From Chrysogorgia sp. JL179-B06 (taxonomy: Eukaryota; Cnidaria; Anthozoa; Scleralcyonacea; Chrysogorgiidae): a stretch of DNA of 64,000 nucleotides. Positions 23,859 through 32,934 of the stretch are shown here, piece by piece. How positions within the stretch are numbered: the first letter of the stretch is position 1; every line of letters begins with the position of its first letter. The notes below the pieces were generated by a model that saw nothing but the letters and a program-made list of their open reading frames with translations, did no database searches and was not told the origin of the DNA. Location: positions 310,001 through 374,000 of the forward strand of contig JAYKKM010000121.1 of the NCBI GenBank assembly GCA_035772405.1. Reading direction: 5' to 3'. A program made the translations under genes and the position numbers.

Positions 23859-24200
23859 ATGGACGAGATTTTTTCGACTCCAATGAACTTTGTGCACGAA
23901 ACACCGATACTATTGACGAAACGTGGTTCAAATGAAGTTTACGTCTATTCCGATCAGTTCTTTCAAGAGATGCGTGTATGTATAAAAGAGTTTACTGATA
24001 GAGACGGAGTCAAATTGCTAGTGCAGGAAGGTAGAGGGATTACATTAACCGAACCGGTATTTGAAAAAATGTTGGACCTTATACCGATGCTTGTGGTGTT
24101 GAGGAGAAGGACGCGTTAACTGAAGACATCATCAAGTTCTCGTTGTTAGAAGAACAAGAAGGTGCCCTGGTTAGACCCTATCTTTCTGATAATCCAGATA
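23859..24200 (+). pseudogene. PC4-like DNA-binding domain protein
   Basis: From ATG 23859 the frame reads NEVYVYSDQF...MRVCIKEFTDRDG...GRGITLTEPVFEKMLDLIP. This order (F...I+E+Y...DG...+GIsLt...w..l) fits the PC4/SUB1 single-strand DNA-binding fold. A frame change near 24090 leads to about 40 more acidic residues (DALTEDIIKFSLLEEQEG). There is no counterpart in the main Polinton. PC4-like proteins occur in viruses and hosts as transcription or replication cofactors; membership is inference. Confidence 0.5.
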
Positions 24201-24560
24201 TTGTCAACTGGACCGAACGAGGAGAACTGAAATAAAAGTTGTTCCCAATACAAATATTGGTGATCTTGTAGGGGACACTCTTAAGAAACGCAAATATGAC
24301 CCTGAAGGATACGAGGTATTTACAAAAGCCCTCAAACAAATTAATATCCCTGAAGACTTAATTCGAAATCCGGACCGCCTCCAACGATAACGACTCGCCG
24401 AAAAAAAGATTGGGTCTCCGTCTGTCAACGAAACTTCTCCCGCAAATAAAAATAAGGGTAAAAAAACCCGAGAAAAAATGCTTACAGCTTTTTGAGAGTT
24501 ATTTGCTCACCGCGAGTCAAACGCTTTTAACATGGACACGCGTTTAATCGATAAACTGTT
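24201..24560 (+). pseudogene. Polinton virion-type gene, C-terminal part (second lineage)
   Basis: After NWTERGELK and a frame change come blocks (NTNIGDLVGDTL, GYEVFTKALKQINIPEDL, RNPDRL) parallel to 42910-43085 of the main element. A Lys-rich tail follows. It is fused at NWTERGE to the acidic end of the PC4-like frame, which looks like a recombination junction rather than a designed fusion. Confidence 0.65.
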
Positions 24561-24740
24561 ATCGGACGTCTTTAAAATAATTGCTAAACATTTGTGTATG
24601 TAATTTGATTGGTAATTAAGTTACGGGTTTCTGTTTGTGTAAATTTTAGTCGTATAGTTTAATAAATAAAAGTTTCTTGAGTTTGAGTTAACGTGTGATT
24701 TATTTATTTATTTTTCTGCGATTGTTTCGGTTGAATTGAC

Positions 24741-24756
24741 GGCTCTTAGAAGAGCT
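24741..24756 (-). terminator. Histone-type stem-loop, variant
   Basis: The minus strand reads AAAACAGCTCTTCTAAGAGCCGTCAA: a 6-bp stem with a four-base loop and one weaker closing pair. CCGAAACAATCG follows at the spacing of a histone downstream element. No clear gene ends just before it, and it lies 88 nt from the next hairpin. Confidence 0.5.
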
Positions 24757-24828
24757 GTTTTATTATAGCCCCACCAGTGCATGAATATTTATCGAGATAA
24801 CGTTTGAGATTCTTTCGTGCAATGTGGT

Positions 24829-24844
24829 GGCTCTTAAAAGAGCA
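24829..24844 (-). terminator. Histone-type stem-loop
   Basis: The minus strand reads TGCTCTTTTAAGAGCC-ACCA, preceded by an A-run and followed about 8 nt later by CACGAAAGAATC, a good U7-type downstream element. A minus-strand frame ends in TAG at 24872-24874, 27 nt upstream; its residues (GINKLHGKPRWRWRHLCPY) are not recognised. Confidence 0.65.
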
Positions 24845-25347
24845 GTTTTTTGGGGGTTTTTTGCCGCTTGTCTAATATGGACAGAGGTGCCTCCAGCGCC
24901 ACCGCGGTTTACCATGAAGTTTGTTAATACCCGCCAAGGCATATCCCATGTCTGAGTTGGAAGGTTTCAGACATAAAAAACACAGCTTTCCTTCGTCCCA
25001 CGGCGACCGACACACGACACATGAGTAGGTATGGTACAGGCATAGACCACTTAGTCAGCATTTTTTAATTTATTCATACAGAGCTCTGACCCCTTTATTT
25101 GAGTTTCCAAGGAACCCAGTTGAACCTGTGCGCGCGCATGTTCACCATAAAAAACGTCATAAGTGTAATCTGGTTAACCATTGGTTCAAAAGAGAAAACG
25201 TAAACCGGTTTTATGTGTACGGGAAAAAAAGTGTAATATATTAAATTCGAGATCGGTTTAGAAAAAGCTACAATTTTTTAATCTAGTTTATTGTGTTGAG
25301 ATACTTTGAAACACAACGTTGTAGATTTTTGGAAAGGATTATAAACG

Positions 25348-25761
25348 ATGGATTCCAAAAGAAACATGTGTAAACTCACAATGTCAACGGACATTGGCGA
25401 AGAGGAAATATTTTTAGCCCACCGTCAAAAGTTAATTGAAGACAAATTGTTGGAGTGTTATGCTGTTGAAGTGTCATCCAACATTTCTGCCTTGGTGCGA
25501 TGCATCGTGGACCACCCGTCGCAAAAACAACATGATTGTCTTATGATGGAAGACGATGAGAAAGTATGGCTGTATTTTGATGTAGCTCTGGAAAGAGTGT
25601 CCGAAGCGAAAATTGCCGAGACCTTTATGAACAGCTTACAAGATCTCAAACCAACAATTAACGGACTTGAACTGATAAAATATACTTGTAAAGATTGGCG
25701 TATTTTATTTTGTACGAAGCAACGACAATGTCTTAAACGTGAAGTTCTCAAACTTGTGTAA
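25348..25761 (+). CDS. Small Polinton terminal protein, copy 2
   Basis: This 137-residue frame is about 95% identical by eye to 32935-33363. It differs mainly by losing about 5 residues that hold the first C-x2-C half of the proposed zinc site (here only RCIVDHPSQKQHDC remains). Both copies start with the same MDSKRNM and end KLV. It lies about 320 bp inside the terminal repeat. Function unknown; the zinc site loss may make this copy non-functional. Confidence 0.65.
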   Translation: MDSKRNMCKLTMSTDIGEEEIFLAHRQKLIEDKLLECYAVEVSSNISALVRCIVDHPSQKQHDCLMMEDDEKVWLYFDVALERVSEAKIAETFMNSLQDLKPTINGLELIKYTCKDWRILFCTKQRQCLKREVLKLV

Positions 25762-26072
25762 TGTATATGTGGATATATAAGTCCGCCTGTAATATGTTGA
25801 AATAAATTTCTTTCGATTTTAAAACAGGTCTCATTTGATTGAACATTAAGTATAATCTCAAACCCCATGCAGACATTGAAGATAAAGAATATTGGAAACA
25901 TATAAATTTCAATTTAACTTTTTATTACACACACACATTATAAGATAAAAAACAAAATACATATAAAAATTGGCTGAAACGAGACAAACGTAAAATGGAT
26001 ATGCAATGAGTATAAGTTATAACATGGTCTATTGATGTTTCATTGTTGACTTACCTGTCAAGGCGATGGAAA

Positions 26073-26633
26073 TTAGTCCGTGTAACCCACAGACTTGTGG
26101 AATCTACAAGAACAATTGTTTTTACTGATTATTCTTTGATCATCATGTAACTGTTTATTCTTTGTCATTCATAACGTTTACGAGACTTTTATTGCATAAT
26201 AACTTAGAATGAATGATATATTGGAAATACTTACTCGTATCGTTCAGCTCTTAACTCGATCCAGAACGTCCACTTTTTGAAGTATTCGTCGAGAACAGGG
26301 TCAGGTGTTCTGTTCGGAGAGAGAGAGAGAGAATTATAACACATTAGAATTGAGAAAATAGTCGTTTGAAAATTCGTTCTTTAATACTTACTTGCAGATT
26401 GGGCAGCACCAAACTACGTGGTTTACGTGCAAACTGGACAAATGTGTCCAGTGACCACACGTAAGGCGATACACTGTTTCATCGCACCCTGTGTCTGGAC
26501 ATGGTTCTGATACTAGAAGACATAGAACAACAAAAATGATATACATGTGATATGTCTACGATTTAGTCTTAAATTTACTTGATGTTAAAACATAAATATT
26601 TAATTCTGATTAACACTTACCGATTTGCGACAT
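26073..26633 (-). CDS. Four-exon RING-like mini-protein, copy 2
   Basis: Exons 26633-26621, 26512-26392, 26309-26235 and 26103-26073 join in frame to 79 codons plus TAA; every intron has a GTAAGT donor and AG acceptor, and phases agree. The protein begins MSQI and has C-x4-C, TCGHWTH and WCCPIC, a compact RING-like zinc pattern in which the sixth ligand (usually Cys) is absent or moved. A conserved helix-like tail (PDPVLDEY...LRAERYE) follows. A further good donor (CAG|gtaagt) just after the stop hints at an exon in the 3' UTR. The same structure recurs at 33680-34212 within the main Polinton, which ties the gene to the element. A ubiquitin-related role is inference. Confidence 0.7.
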
Positions 26634-27192
26634 AGTGAGTCGGAAAATTAAAAATGTTGTCGTTGAGCTGTGATGCGGTTGGAGAGTTGAATGAGAGTTG
26701 GGATGATGAACTTGACGTTTAAATAATCGTTTTACGTTTGGTTTGTTGATTGGCAACACATTGTCATTTGTTCACTTTTTATGTATTCATTGAGAAGTAA
26801 AATTTGAAAAGAGGAGTTGGTTAATGACTTTATAGTAAATTAAGCCATCATTAATTTAGGTTTTGATTTTCCCACACAACTGTTGGATGGTTAACTTGTT
26901 TTGTCTAAGGAGAACGAGGAAGAAAAAAAACAGATTCTACTTGATGTGTTTGAGATTTCATGTCATTTGATGTTAGTGGAGATGCACTGGCTAAAGATGT
27001 TCACATCGTTAAAAATAATGAATGATCAATATTTAGTCTTGTCAATAGCGTATTCGTTAACAATGTTAAAATGTTATGTGCGGATTTCTTTATGAAGTCA
27101 TTAATGTTTTGATAGGATTAGATTTTTTTGTGGTTATGTTATTTTTCCGTTTGAAATTTCATGCATTTTGAGGATACAGTGAGATGTCTAGA

Positions 27193-27256
27193 TGTTATGA
27201 AAGAAAACAATGGATATAAAAAAGGAGTCAACATTTATTTTCAAAGCTTTCATTTT
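27193..27256. other. Snap-back junction with a piece of repeat R
   Basis: 27193-27225 (atgaaagaaaacaatggata...) is the reverse complement of 29008-29037, while the next 30 bp (agtcaacatttattttc...) is a direct copy of 29037-29068. The two source pieces adjoin at 29037, so the join flips orientation at one point. Confidence 0.65.
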
Positions 27257-27314
27257 CTTGCTATATTGACAAATATTTAAGACACAGGAAACTAAGTTAA
27301 AAATCTTTAATAAA

Positions 27315-27349
27315 ACCAAACGTTTCGACTATACAGTCATCTTCAGGGT
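27315..27349 (-). ncRNA. Hammerhead-ribozyme-like core of a Penelope-type element
   Basis: The minus strand reads CTGAAGA, then a GACT-GTAT-AGTC hairpin, then GAAAC. This is the CUGANGA / stem II / GAAA core of hammerhead ribozymes found in Penelope-like elements. Stems I and III cannot be shown to close, so activity is doubtful; it is best read as a trace of such an element. Confidence 0.4.
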
Positions 27350-27509
27350 AAAAAATATATAAATATATATATAAACCAAATACATATAAAAATTGGTTGA
27401 AACGAGACAAAAGTAAAATGGATATGTGATGAATATAAGTTATAACATGTTCTATGGATGTTTCATTGTTGACTTACCTGTCAAGGTAATGAAAATTAGT
27501 CCGTGTAAC

Positions 27510-27935
27510 CCAGACTTGAGGAACCTACAAGAACAATTGTTTTACTGATTATTCTTTTGATCATCATGTAACTGGTTATTCTTTGACATTCATAACTTCT
27601 TAGGAGACTTTAATGCATAATAACTTAGACAGATTGATATATTGGAAATACTTACTCGTAACGTTCAGCCTTAGTTGATACCAAAACTCTGTCCTGCAAA
27701 GATACTCATCAAGAGTGGGGTCAGGGGATCTGGGTAGAGGAAGACAAGAACAGAGTAGATGGGGGTTACATGATACAAACAGTGAGTGATAATATTTGTT
27801 TCTAATATACTTACTTGCAAACCGGACAACACCATACACCTTGGTACACATGTAGCGTTGAGAGATGCGTCCAATGTAGACATGCAATACAGTTTCATTA
27901 CACCCTGTGTGTCTAGACATGGCTCTGAGACTAGA
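27510..27935 (-). pseudogene. RING-like mini-gene, decayed copy 3
   Basis: Pieces matching exon 4 (about 27510), exon 3 (about 27655-27735, PDPTLDEYLCRTEFWYQLR) and exon 2 (about 27812-27930) of the spliced gene keep their order and splice sites. Exon 2 has a frame change after CLDT and has lost zinc residues. The flanking non-coding sequence also resembles the Polinton copies. Confidence 0.65.
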
Positions 27936-27999
27936 AGAAACAGAACAACAAAATTTACTTTGTTAAACTTTGTTATCGATTATCTGCTCGTCGGTCATG

Positions 28000-28260
28000 T
28001 CGGAATGTCAAATTCTTCTGGTATATTGGCGTCAACTATACAGGCGCTGGTTCTTGCACGTTTATCTGCTCGCCTTAGCTGTTTTGCGCTAGGGAACTCT
28101 GTGAACCCTGCTGGTAGTGGTAGAGCCTGGATGCATAACCATGCATCCAGAAAGTGCTCACGTAGAACTATCATTACCTGTTTCCAGTCTCGTTCTAAAA
28201 AGGCGTTTCTCCTACGATACAGCCGACTCCTCAGTGTTAGTCGTCCTTAAACTTTTTCCA
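28000..28260 (-). repeat. Repeat R, copy B, basic/SIVD segment
   Basis: The minus strand carries the same KRARTSASIVDANIPE-type coding stretch as 32280-32480, with local differences (a duplicated atgcat near 28130). It is truncated at about 28000 where RING-gene sequence begins. Confidence 0.55.
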
Positions 28261-28429
28261 TCGCTACTAAATTATTTTCTCAATGCAGATACTGAATTAC
28301 GGGACTGAGAATGTGACTATTCGAAACAATCTCTTACTATATTTATAATCGGTGGTATACAGATAATTGAACACCTAACAAAAAGAAAATTAATTATGAT
28401 GGCCTTCAGAATCTGCTGCAGACAATGCG

Positions 28430-28605
28430 TTTCCACCGGCTGCGGAAATCCACTTACATGGTTTCGGGCTACCACGTATGAACGTTTGTCTTTCTCGTGG
28501 TAGTGATGGTCAAAAATGGGGGGTCCCCCTATAATATTGTTCTTGAAAGTATATAAATCTTTCAGTTTCGCCAGGCACCCGAAACTCCAAGTTTACTGAA
28601 GGAAT
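28430..28605 (-). pseudogene. Protein-primed-polymerase-like fragment (repeat R, copy B)
   Basis: The minus strand reads LKDLYTFKNNI.GGP...HHYHEKDKRSYV. In a family I recall from invertebrate repeats, FKNNI.GGPSIIFHRYHEK stands just before motif A (YDANALYLW) of a viral-type DNA polymerase B. Only this short block is present. Copies occur at 30375-30485 and 48560-48742. Confidence 0.45.
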
Positions 28606-28607
28606 TT

Positions 28608-29252
28608 TTAATCGCTCCAGTAGATCGTACTCGAGATTTCCTCCCTTGCATCCAAGCGCTGATTTTCTGTCGTTTTCACACTTTCGTAAAACTGAACGAC
28701 TATATCCTCCAAGAATCTTAGAGGAACAGCTTTCGTACCACGCGGTACGCCCAGGGGAAGCTTGTGGATTTTCTTCTTCACATAATAACATGTTTTCTGA
28801 TCTTTTTTATTGAGGTCTGCCCATTTGACCCCAATATCGAAGAAGGAAGACGCTGTGTCTTCCCCAACTTTCAGCACCCCAAGTTCTTTACATAAGAACT
28901 TGTTCTTAATCGTAAATCCGTCCATATCCATAATTCCAACAATATCCTGCATGCAGGCGCTAGAGACGCTGTACTGAGTGTGAATGATCGCTCCGGACTG
29001 AATGTTCCTTTTTGATATCCATTGTTTTCTTTCATAGTCAACATTTATTTTCAAAGCTTTCATTTCGGCAAAGAGCTCACATGTGCTCTGAGGAATAGCC
29101 TTCGTACCACGCGGTACGCCCAGTAGAAGCTTGTGGATGTGCTTCTTTACGTAATGACATATTTTTTGATCTTTTTTGCTTGAGGTCTTCCCATTTACCC
29201 CAATATCGAAAAACGATGGATGTGTTAGCTGTATGGAATTACACCCACACAC
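28608..29252 (-). CDS. Exonuclease-like repeat protein with internal duplication
   Basis: An open frame of 214 codons. It holds two copies of one block: SFFDIGV...KKDQKICHYVKKHIHKL..GVPRGTKA (residues about 14-50) and SFFDIGVKW..KKDQKTCYYVKKKIHKL..GVPRGTKA (about 137-180). Between them lies IMDMDGFTIKNKFLCKELGVL. The D-x-D-G ... KELG pattern recalls the first motif of DnaQ-like (DEDD) exonucleases, and the partner copy at 31570-32106 ends in a H-H-C-A...E pattern like the last motif. The fold assignment is inference. The frame may be an exon fragment. Confidence 0.5.
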   Translation of the reverse strand: MCGCNSIQLTHPSFFDIGVNGKTSSKKDQKICHYVKKHIHKLLLGVPRGTKAIPQSTCELFAEMKALKINVDYERKQWISKRNIQSGAIIHTQYSVSSACMQDIVGIMDMDGFTIKNKFLCKELGVLKVGEDTASSFFDIGVKWADLNKKDQKTCYYVKKKIHKLPLGVPRGTKAVPLRFLEDIVVQFYESVKTTENQRLDAREEISSTIYWSD

Positions 29253-29339
29253 TTTAAAATGAACAGAGAATTTAAAAAATATATATTTCTATTTACAATT
29301 TTTTAAATATCATCCAGAAAAGGAAGCTCGTCAAGGAAG

Positions 29340-29709
29340 TCATGGAATCTGAATTTTGTTGCTGTTCAAAAGTGGCTTCTTGTTGTTGCTGTTCATGATG
29401 GTAAATGACCGTAAACCAGTCAGAAGTTCTCGACTTCTTGCGGGGATTGGTTGTTGTTCAACTGCGGTTTCTTGTCCCTGCTCCATGTCGGAAAATACAA
29501 CCGGGGCCCAATCGGTGTAGTCGCCCATGTGCTGTGGAGTTGGTTGCTGTTGTTGTGGTTGCTGTTCATCCGGTTGTGGCGGCAAAAAGTATAAAATCGT
29601 GCCAAATATTGGGATTGTGGAATTTTACGAAAGACCTCAGTTTCTCGAGTATTTGGTGGTCTATCCTCTTTCTCGCTCGATAATTTCTACTTCGTTCAGC
29701 GTCTGTCAT
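29340..29709 (-). pseudogene. Q-rich protein with YRARKR motif
   Basis: From ATG 29709 the minus strand reads ERSRNYRARKRIDHQILEKL and a hydrophobic end, then stops near 29570. In the next frame a Gln/Pro-rich stretch (29585-29340) continues. The ERxRxYRxR start is common in proteins of transposon origin in invertebrates. One frame change splits it. Function unknown. Confidence 0.45.
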
Positions 29710-29844
29710 TTTCCTGTTTATTCCGTTAATTACCTCCGGGCGTCACATCGATGAGGGGGGTATCTACTCCCGATAAGACCCGAAGGCCTTACCATTTGCT
29801 GTTATTCCAATGCAGCACTTTCTCCTCAGTTATTTTTAAGACCA

Positions 29845-29930
29845 TGAGTGGTGGTCCGACCCAGGATTTGAACCTGTGTCTCCCAACTCAGACATGTGTG
29901 CTGATCACTAGACCACAATCGAACCAAATA
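29845..29930 (-). repeat. tRNA-like sequence
   Basis: The minus strand has GTGGTCTAGTGATCAGC (D-arm-like) and CAGGTTCAAATCCTGGGTC (T arm), closing with GGACCAC against GTGGTC. The anticodon arm is irregular. Probably a tRNA pseudogene or SINE head. Confidence 0.5.
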
Positions 29931-30121
29931 TAAATTACTATAATTAAAAATATCCTGGGTATATCCGAGCTGTTTCAGAGCTGGAAGGTGTATGCTGCAT
30001 ATCTTATTATTTATTAACCTTTATGGTTAGTATGGTTAGCAGTCATTATTATCAGAATAGAAAAGGCGTTCGCCATATTTACTTGCAGATTATTTTTATA
30101 TAGACAACAATTGATTTTCAA

Positions 30122-30300
30122 TTGTGCATCATTTGCCAGACACAAGAGGAGCTGGTCGAGAAACACAATGCGCATTCTGAGAAACTCTTTCATGCAATCC
30201 AGGAACGATCTCGATACAGAAGTGTGATATCATGTACCATAAAAAGTTCTGGGCAAAATACGTCGCAAGAGTCCTTCCCAAACGTTTTTGCCACAACAAG
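30122..30300 (+). pseudogene. Cys/His-domain fragment related to the first gene family
   Basis: It begins MCIICQTQEELVEKHNAHSEKL..AIQERSRY; in another frame YHKKFWAKYV follows. C-x2-C plus YHxxxW parallels CVIC...YHANC of the 11-4402 pseudogene. The later part of the open frame (to 30505) runs antisense to a repeat R polymerase-like fragment and is not real coding. Confidence 0.4.
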
Positions 30301-30374
30301 TAATCAAAATGCTAGTGAAAAAGCAGCCAAGATAGAGTTTCGGCTGACAATGACGGAGATGCTACTGATAAGTG

Positions 30375-30485
30375 GAACAGCGTTTCGAAAACCCACGAAT
30401 GAACGTTTTGTCTTTCTCGTGGTAGCGATGAAAAATAATGGGTCTTCCTGCAATGTTGTTCTTGAAAGTATCATAAGTCTTTATC
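30375..30485 (-). pseudogene. Protein-primed-polymerase-like fragment (repeat R, copy C)
   Basis: The minus strand reads YDTFKNNIAGRPIIFHRYHEK and then DKTFIRG, the best-preserved copy of the block described at 28430-28605. Confidence 0.5.
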
Positions 30486-30839
30486 TCGTTCTTGAAATAA
30501 ACTAAAATAAGTGTTGGCTTCAAGCCCTGAAAAAAAAACATTTCATCACTAGTCCCAGCACGAACATACCGTCTTTAGAATAAATCTACTTCTACTTAGA
30601 TAAATCTTTCAATTTAATAATTAGCGCTTTCGTAACCAGGGACGTTGCTAGCAACGGAAATCGAGGCTGAAATCGAAATTTATGTTTGACGTTAGCGTCG
30701 CAGGTCTGTTCATCGGTACGGTTTGGTAAAAATTGTCGCATTTCGAGCACACGAAATACTCACTGTAGGAACGCACATCTTTAATATAACTAAAATGGTT
30801 TTAAAATGTCTGACACCAAATGATGTTTCATTGTTGACT

Positions 30840-31120
30840 TACCTGTCAAGGCAATGAAAATTAGTCCGTGTAACCCAGACTTGAGGAACCTACAAGAACA
30901 ATTGTTTTACTGATTATTCTTTTGATCATCATGTAACTGGTTATTCTTTGACATTCATACTTTTTAGGAGACTTTAATGCATAATAACGTAGACTGATTG
31001 ATATATTGGAAATACTTACTCGTAACATTCAGCCTTTAGTTGAGACCAAAACTCTGTCCTGCAAAGATACTCGTCAAGAATGGGGACAAGGGATCTGGGT
31101 AGAGGAAGAGAAGAACAGTA
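30840..31120 (-). pseudogene. RING-like mini-gene, exons 3-4 only (copy 4)
   Basis: Matches to exon 4 (about 30870-30885) and exon 3 (about 31022-31100, ending LKAECYE) keep their acceptor and donor sites. Exons 1-2 are absent; sequence after about 31150 is unrelated. Confidence 0.6.
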
Positions 31121-31484
31121 GATGGAGGGGTTCGATTGTACTAACCATGAGTGATACTGTTATTAATTAGTTATTTTGTCGGACAAGTTCTGACGACCCG
31201 CTAGAGAATCAAATGGATTAATACTGCAAAAGAAATCGTGTCAGCGACGCCAAATCTCCCTTTCAAATTCCATATACCCTAAGAGTTCTTCACTGTCAAG
31301 TCGGTCAATTTAAGGAAATTCAAGATCATAGGTACTCATTATGTTATACAGTTTCATGATTTTAATTATATATGTACTCGATCGTGCTTTTAAGCATTTG
31401 TTTGATCGGTTGAATGATGTGACAGTGTAACATACATTTAGGGAGAATCGATCGATTCGTTGTTTTCTCTTGGAGTAAATTGGC
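31121..31484. other. No gene seen
   Basis: Non-coding sequence between the RING-gene scrap and the hairpin downstream of the exonuclease-like gene. Confidence 0.45.
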
Positions 31485-31500
31485 GGTTCTTAAAAGAACC
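31485..31500 (-). terminator. Histone-type 3' stem-loop after exonuclease-like gene
   Basis: The minus strand reads AAACC-GGTTCTTTTAAGAACC-GCCA. Compared with the other hairpins, the stem has paired changes (GGCTCT/AGAGCC to GGTTCT/AGAACC), which supports selection on pairing. It starts 69 nt after the stop at 31570-31572, and CCAAGAGAAAACAA follows about 10 nt downstream. Confidence 0.65.
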
Positions 31501-31569
31501 GGTTTTTCCTTTTTTCCTGCGCAAGGGAGGGTACAACGAGCGTGGTCTATTAAAGCGATTATGAATTCA

Positions 31570-32106
31570 TCAGTGAATCTGATTTATTAACCAGTGTCTG
31601 AAAGCCTCCAATTCAACTTTGGCGCAGTGATGGTATGCGTTGGGCTCCACACGGCTCCAACCATACCAGTGCATCAAATAATGCTTCAGCTTTCGGACAC
31701 CCGTAATAATTGCGTTCGAGGATTCCTCCCTTGTACGCCAGTGTCGACTCTTCATCGCTTTTGACTTTTTTCGTAAAACTCTGTAATCAACCCGTTCAGT
31801 GCTTTGAGCGGGTACGCCTTTGTACCACGAGATAGACCCATAGGAAGTTTATGGATATTCTTCTGCACATAGTGACAAGATCTGGAATCTTTTCTGTCGA
31901 GATCGCTCCATCTGACCCTGCCAAAAAAGAAGGAAGATGCAGTGTCTTCCACTCACTTTCACCATGCCGAGCTCTTTGCACAGGAATTGATTTCTGATCT
32001 TAAAGCCATCCATGTCTATTACACCAACGATGTTTTCCATGACTGTAGATACTGAAAGTGAATGATCGCTCCGGGCTGAATGTTCTTTTATACCCAGAAT
32101 AGACAT
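31570..32106 (-). pseudogene. Exonuclease-like repeat protein, repeat R copy D
   Basis: The minus strand reads ENIVGVIDMDGFKIRNQFLCKELGMV, then after a frame change SSFF..RVRWSDLDRKDSRSCHYVQKNIHKLP and GTKA. A stop near 31752 is followed in frame by a last part ending HHCAKVELEAFRHWLINQ. D-x-D-G near the start and H-x-C-A...E near the end would suit a DEDDh-like nuclease fold, but the usual acidic residues are not all there. Upstream on this strand lies repeat R (32480-32280), probably an earlier exon. It ends with a histone-type hairpin. Confidence 0.55.
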
Positions 32107-32279
32107 TAATCAGATGTCTTCGCAGAGGTCCGACAAGAAAAATAGTAACCTCAGTGAAAATCGATCTGTTAAGCTATTCGATGTCGCATAAAAATGATTT
32201 TTATAACATATCCAATTGTCTCATTTCTTAATGACCAAACCTACCCCATTGTTTCAATCTTAATGGTCATATCGGTCAT

Positions 32280-32480
32280 GTCGAATTCTTCTGGTATATT
32301 GGCGTCAACTATAGAGGCGCTGGTTCTTGCTCGTTTATCTGCTCGCATTAGCTGTTTTGCGCTAGGGAACTCTGTGAACCCTGGTGGTGGTGGCAGAGCC
32401 TGGATGCATCCAGAAAGTGCTCACGTAGAACTATCATCACATGTTCCAGTCTCGTTCTAAAAACGGCGTTTCTCCTACGA
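32280..32480 (-). repeat. Repeat R, copy D, basic/SIVD segment
   Basis: One minus-strand frame stays open and reads LPPPPGFTEFPSAKQLMRAD, then KRARTSASIVDANIPEEFD. It is the cleanest copy of this segment. It probably is an exon of the exonuclease-like gene directly downstream. Confidence 0.55.
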
Positions 32481-32602
32481 TACAGCGGACTCTTCAGTGT
32501 TAGTCGTCCTTAAACTTTAAAAAGAAAATTAATTATGATAGCCTTCAGAATCTGTGCTGCAGACAAAAATTATAATAGTTATCTAAGTCTAGACTTTAAA
32601 AG

Positions 32603-32608
32603 AGCGCA
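32603..32608. repeat. Target-site duplication, left (AGCGCA)
   Basis: Six bases identical to 48525-48530. A 6-bp duplication is the hallmark of Polinton/Maverick integration. Confidence 0.95.
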
Positions 32609-32739
32609 AGTAGGAATGCTGCAGGCATAGACCACTTAGTCAGCATTTTTTTATTTATTCATGCAGAGCTCTGACCCCTAGATTTTAGTTTCCAGGGAAC
32701 CTAGTTGAACCTGTGCGCGCGCATGTTCACCGGAAGAAA
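32609..32739 (+). repeat. Left terminal inverted repeat
   Basis: 131 bp, reverse complement of 48394-48524 with two mismatches by eye (position 7 and within the T-run). Weaker similarity extends about 70 bp further with gaps. Confidence 0.95.
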
Positions 32740-32934
32740 CATCATAAGTGTAATCTGGTTAACCATTGGTTCAAAAGAGAAAATGTAAAAAAACCGGTTT
32801 TATGTGTACAGGAAAAAGCGTAATATATTAAATTCGAGATCGGTTTAGAAAAAGCTACAATTTTTTAATCTAGTTTATTGTGTTGATATACTTTGAAACA
32901 CAACGTTGTAGATTTTTGGAAAGGATTATAAACG

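Larger units (their letters stand above)
25024..27192 (+). mobile_element. Truncated Polinton, left end only
   Basis: It starts AGTAGGTATGG and runs parallel to 32609-35200 of the main element: same terminal repeat (more diverged), same first ORF, same spliced RING gene, same non-coding block. Parallelism stops at 27192 just after gagatgtctaga. No matching right end is in the window, so about six-sevenths of the element is missing. Confidence 0.8.

Noticed and set aside
23859..24119. PC4-like ORF as part of the main Polinton
   Set aside because: No similar sequence exists within 32609-48524; it lies in debris of a different lineage.
22702..24844. Simple restriction-like palindromes by chance
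   Set aside because: Stem, loop, flanks and a downstream purine-rich element recur together four times on the same strand, two of them just after stop codons.
27600..27920. Minus-strand ORF of 106 codons as a separate gene
   Set aside because: It reads across exon and intron pieces of a decayed RING mini-gene copy.
30300..30505. C-terminal half of the plus-strand ORF 30122-30505
   Set aside because: It is antisense to the polymerase-like repeat R fragment on the minus strand, which has recognisable residues.
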